From positions 1 to 64,000 of the forward strand of contig JAFATB010000020.1 of assembly GCA_019244185.1 (NCBI GenBank): a DNA stretch of 64,000 bases, given 5' to 3'. Within the stretch, counting starts at the first letter, position 1, and each line of letters begins with the position of its first letter. The notes under the pieces were generated by a model. That model did not search any database, was not told where the DNA came from, and was given only the letters and a program-made list of their open reading frames with translations. The position numbers were made by a program, and so were the translations under genes. Shown one piece after another: positions 63,728 to 64,000 of the stretch. Source of the DNA: Acidobacteriota bacterium. Lineage in GTDB: Bacteria; Acidobacteriota; Thermoanaerobaculia; Gp7-AA8.

Positions 63728-64000
63728 TACCGGATTCACGTGTCCAGTTGCCGGACTCGCTCGTCCATTTCCCGGATTCAATCCAGAAATCTTGGCTTTC
63801 ACGCGTCCAGTTCCCGGATGCATCCCAGAATTTTCGGCTTTCATGCGACTGATTCTGGTTTTCATCCCAGAATTTCTGGCTTTCATGCGACCGATTCTGG
63901 CTTTCAATCCAGAATTTCTGGCTTTCATGCGAGCGATTCTGGCTTTCAATCCAGAATTTCTGGCTTTCATGCGACTGATTCTGGCTTTCAATCCAGAATT
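63728..64000. repeat. 42-bp tandem repeats, running off the window
   Basis: From 63851, units starting GATTCTGGCTTTCA recur at 63851, 63893, 63935 and 63977, period exactly 42 bp, with few differences. More degenerate units extend back to about 63728. The rest of 63604-63727 shows nothing recognisable. On the minus strand the repeat can be read as a 14-residue unit (MKARNSGLKARI-like), but basic low-complexity composition and no start in view make a gene doubtful. AT content is above that of neighbouring genes. Confidence 0.85.

Noticed and set aside
63656..63991. Minus-strand ORF of MKARNSG-like repeats as a real protein
   Set aside because: It is a by-product of the 42-bp period, has extreme basic low complexity, no ribosome site and no defined start inside the window.
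63728..64000. Possible CRISPR array
   Set aside because: The 42-bp units are directly contiguous with no spacers, and units differ by scattered substitutions. No cas genes are in the window.

Overview
The window is GC-rich and densely coded. It looks like a chromosome segment of an Acidobacteriota-type bacterium, possibly near Thermoanaerobaculia or Vicinamibacteria. That placement is inferred from gene style: several giant Ser/Thr-kinase fusions (TolB-like/TPR, GAF/sigma-54), CHAT-TPR and repeat-rich secreted proteins, an MglA-type GTPase, and heavy use of GTG/TTG starts with 1-8 nt overlaps. No rRNA, phage genes or transposases were seen.

Layout. 1-3.4 kb: a two-gene minus-strand unit, a blue-copper (cupredoxin) protein followed by a membrane sensor fused to a cyclase-like domain and a Ser/Thr kinase (cut by the window edge). 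3.4-3.9 kb: intergenic, with a plus-strand structured RNA candidate ending in a strong intrinsic terminator. 3.9-10.7 kb: glycan export and decoration genes on the minus strand (Wzm permease, Wzt ATPase, hexapeptide acyltransferase, NAD-dependent epimerase, GT4 glycosyltransferase), plus a second Wzt-acyltransferase pair; a tRNA-Leu(UAA) lies between the two blocks on the other strand. 10.8-12.0 kb: acyl-CoA dehydrogenase.

12.0-20.7 kb (minus strand): a lasso-peptide-type RiPP cluster. In transcription order it has a PqqD-like RRE (B1), a transglutaminase-like leader peptidase (B2), an asparagine-synthetase-like cyclase (C), a 48-aa precursor with a GTG start that is too small for ordinary gene calling, an intrinsic terminator, an RRE fused to a TylF-type methyltransferase, a glycosyltransferase with a C-terminal extension, an HPr-kinase-like kinase, and a nucleotidyltransferase-GT2 fusion. 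The complement predicts a lasso peptide that is methylated, phosphorylated and glycosylated. This is the most interesting locus in the window.

20.8-25.7 kb: secreted hydrolase and partner, membrane protein, M61 peptidase with PDZ domain, histidine phosphatase; a 161-bp imperfect palindrome forms the end of the M61 gene. 25.8-30.7 kb: a CHAT (caspase-like) TPR protein, an unknown protein and a trypsin-like peptidase. 30.8-39.1 kb: two divergent kinase fusions. 39.1-44.2 kb: housekeeping and small genes (NadA, Smr, MglA, lipoprotein, threonine synthase) with a 143-bp palindrome. 44.3-50.6 kb: a 1769-aa secreted repeat protein and a beta-propeller-like protein. 50.8-54.2 kb: lpd-E1alpha-E1beta of a 2-oxoacid dehydrogenase, with no E2 in the window. 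54.2-63.6 kb: a signal-peptide RHS/YD-repeat protein with a possible permuted papain-like toxin tip and an overlapping small downstream gene, divergent from an XRE-ECF sigma fusion, a TPR anti-sigma factor and a small secreted protein. 63.7-64.0 kb: 42-bp tandem repeats running off the end.

All functional assignments were read by eye from translations and motifs; no database search was run.
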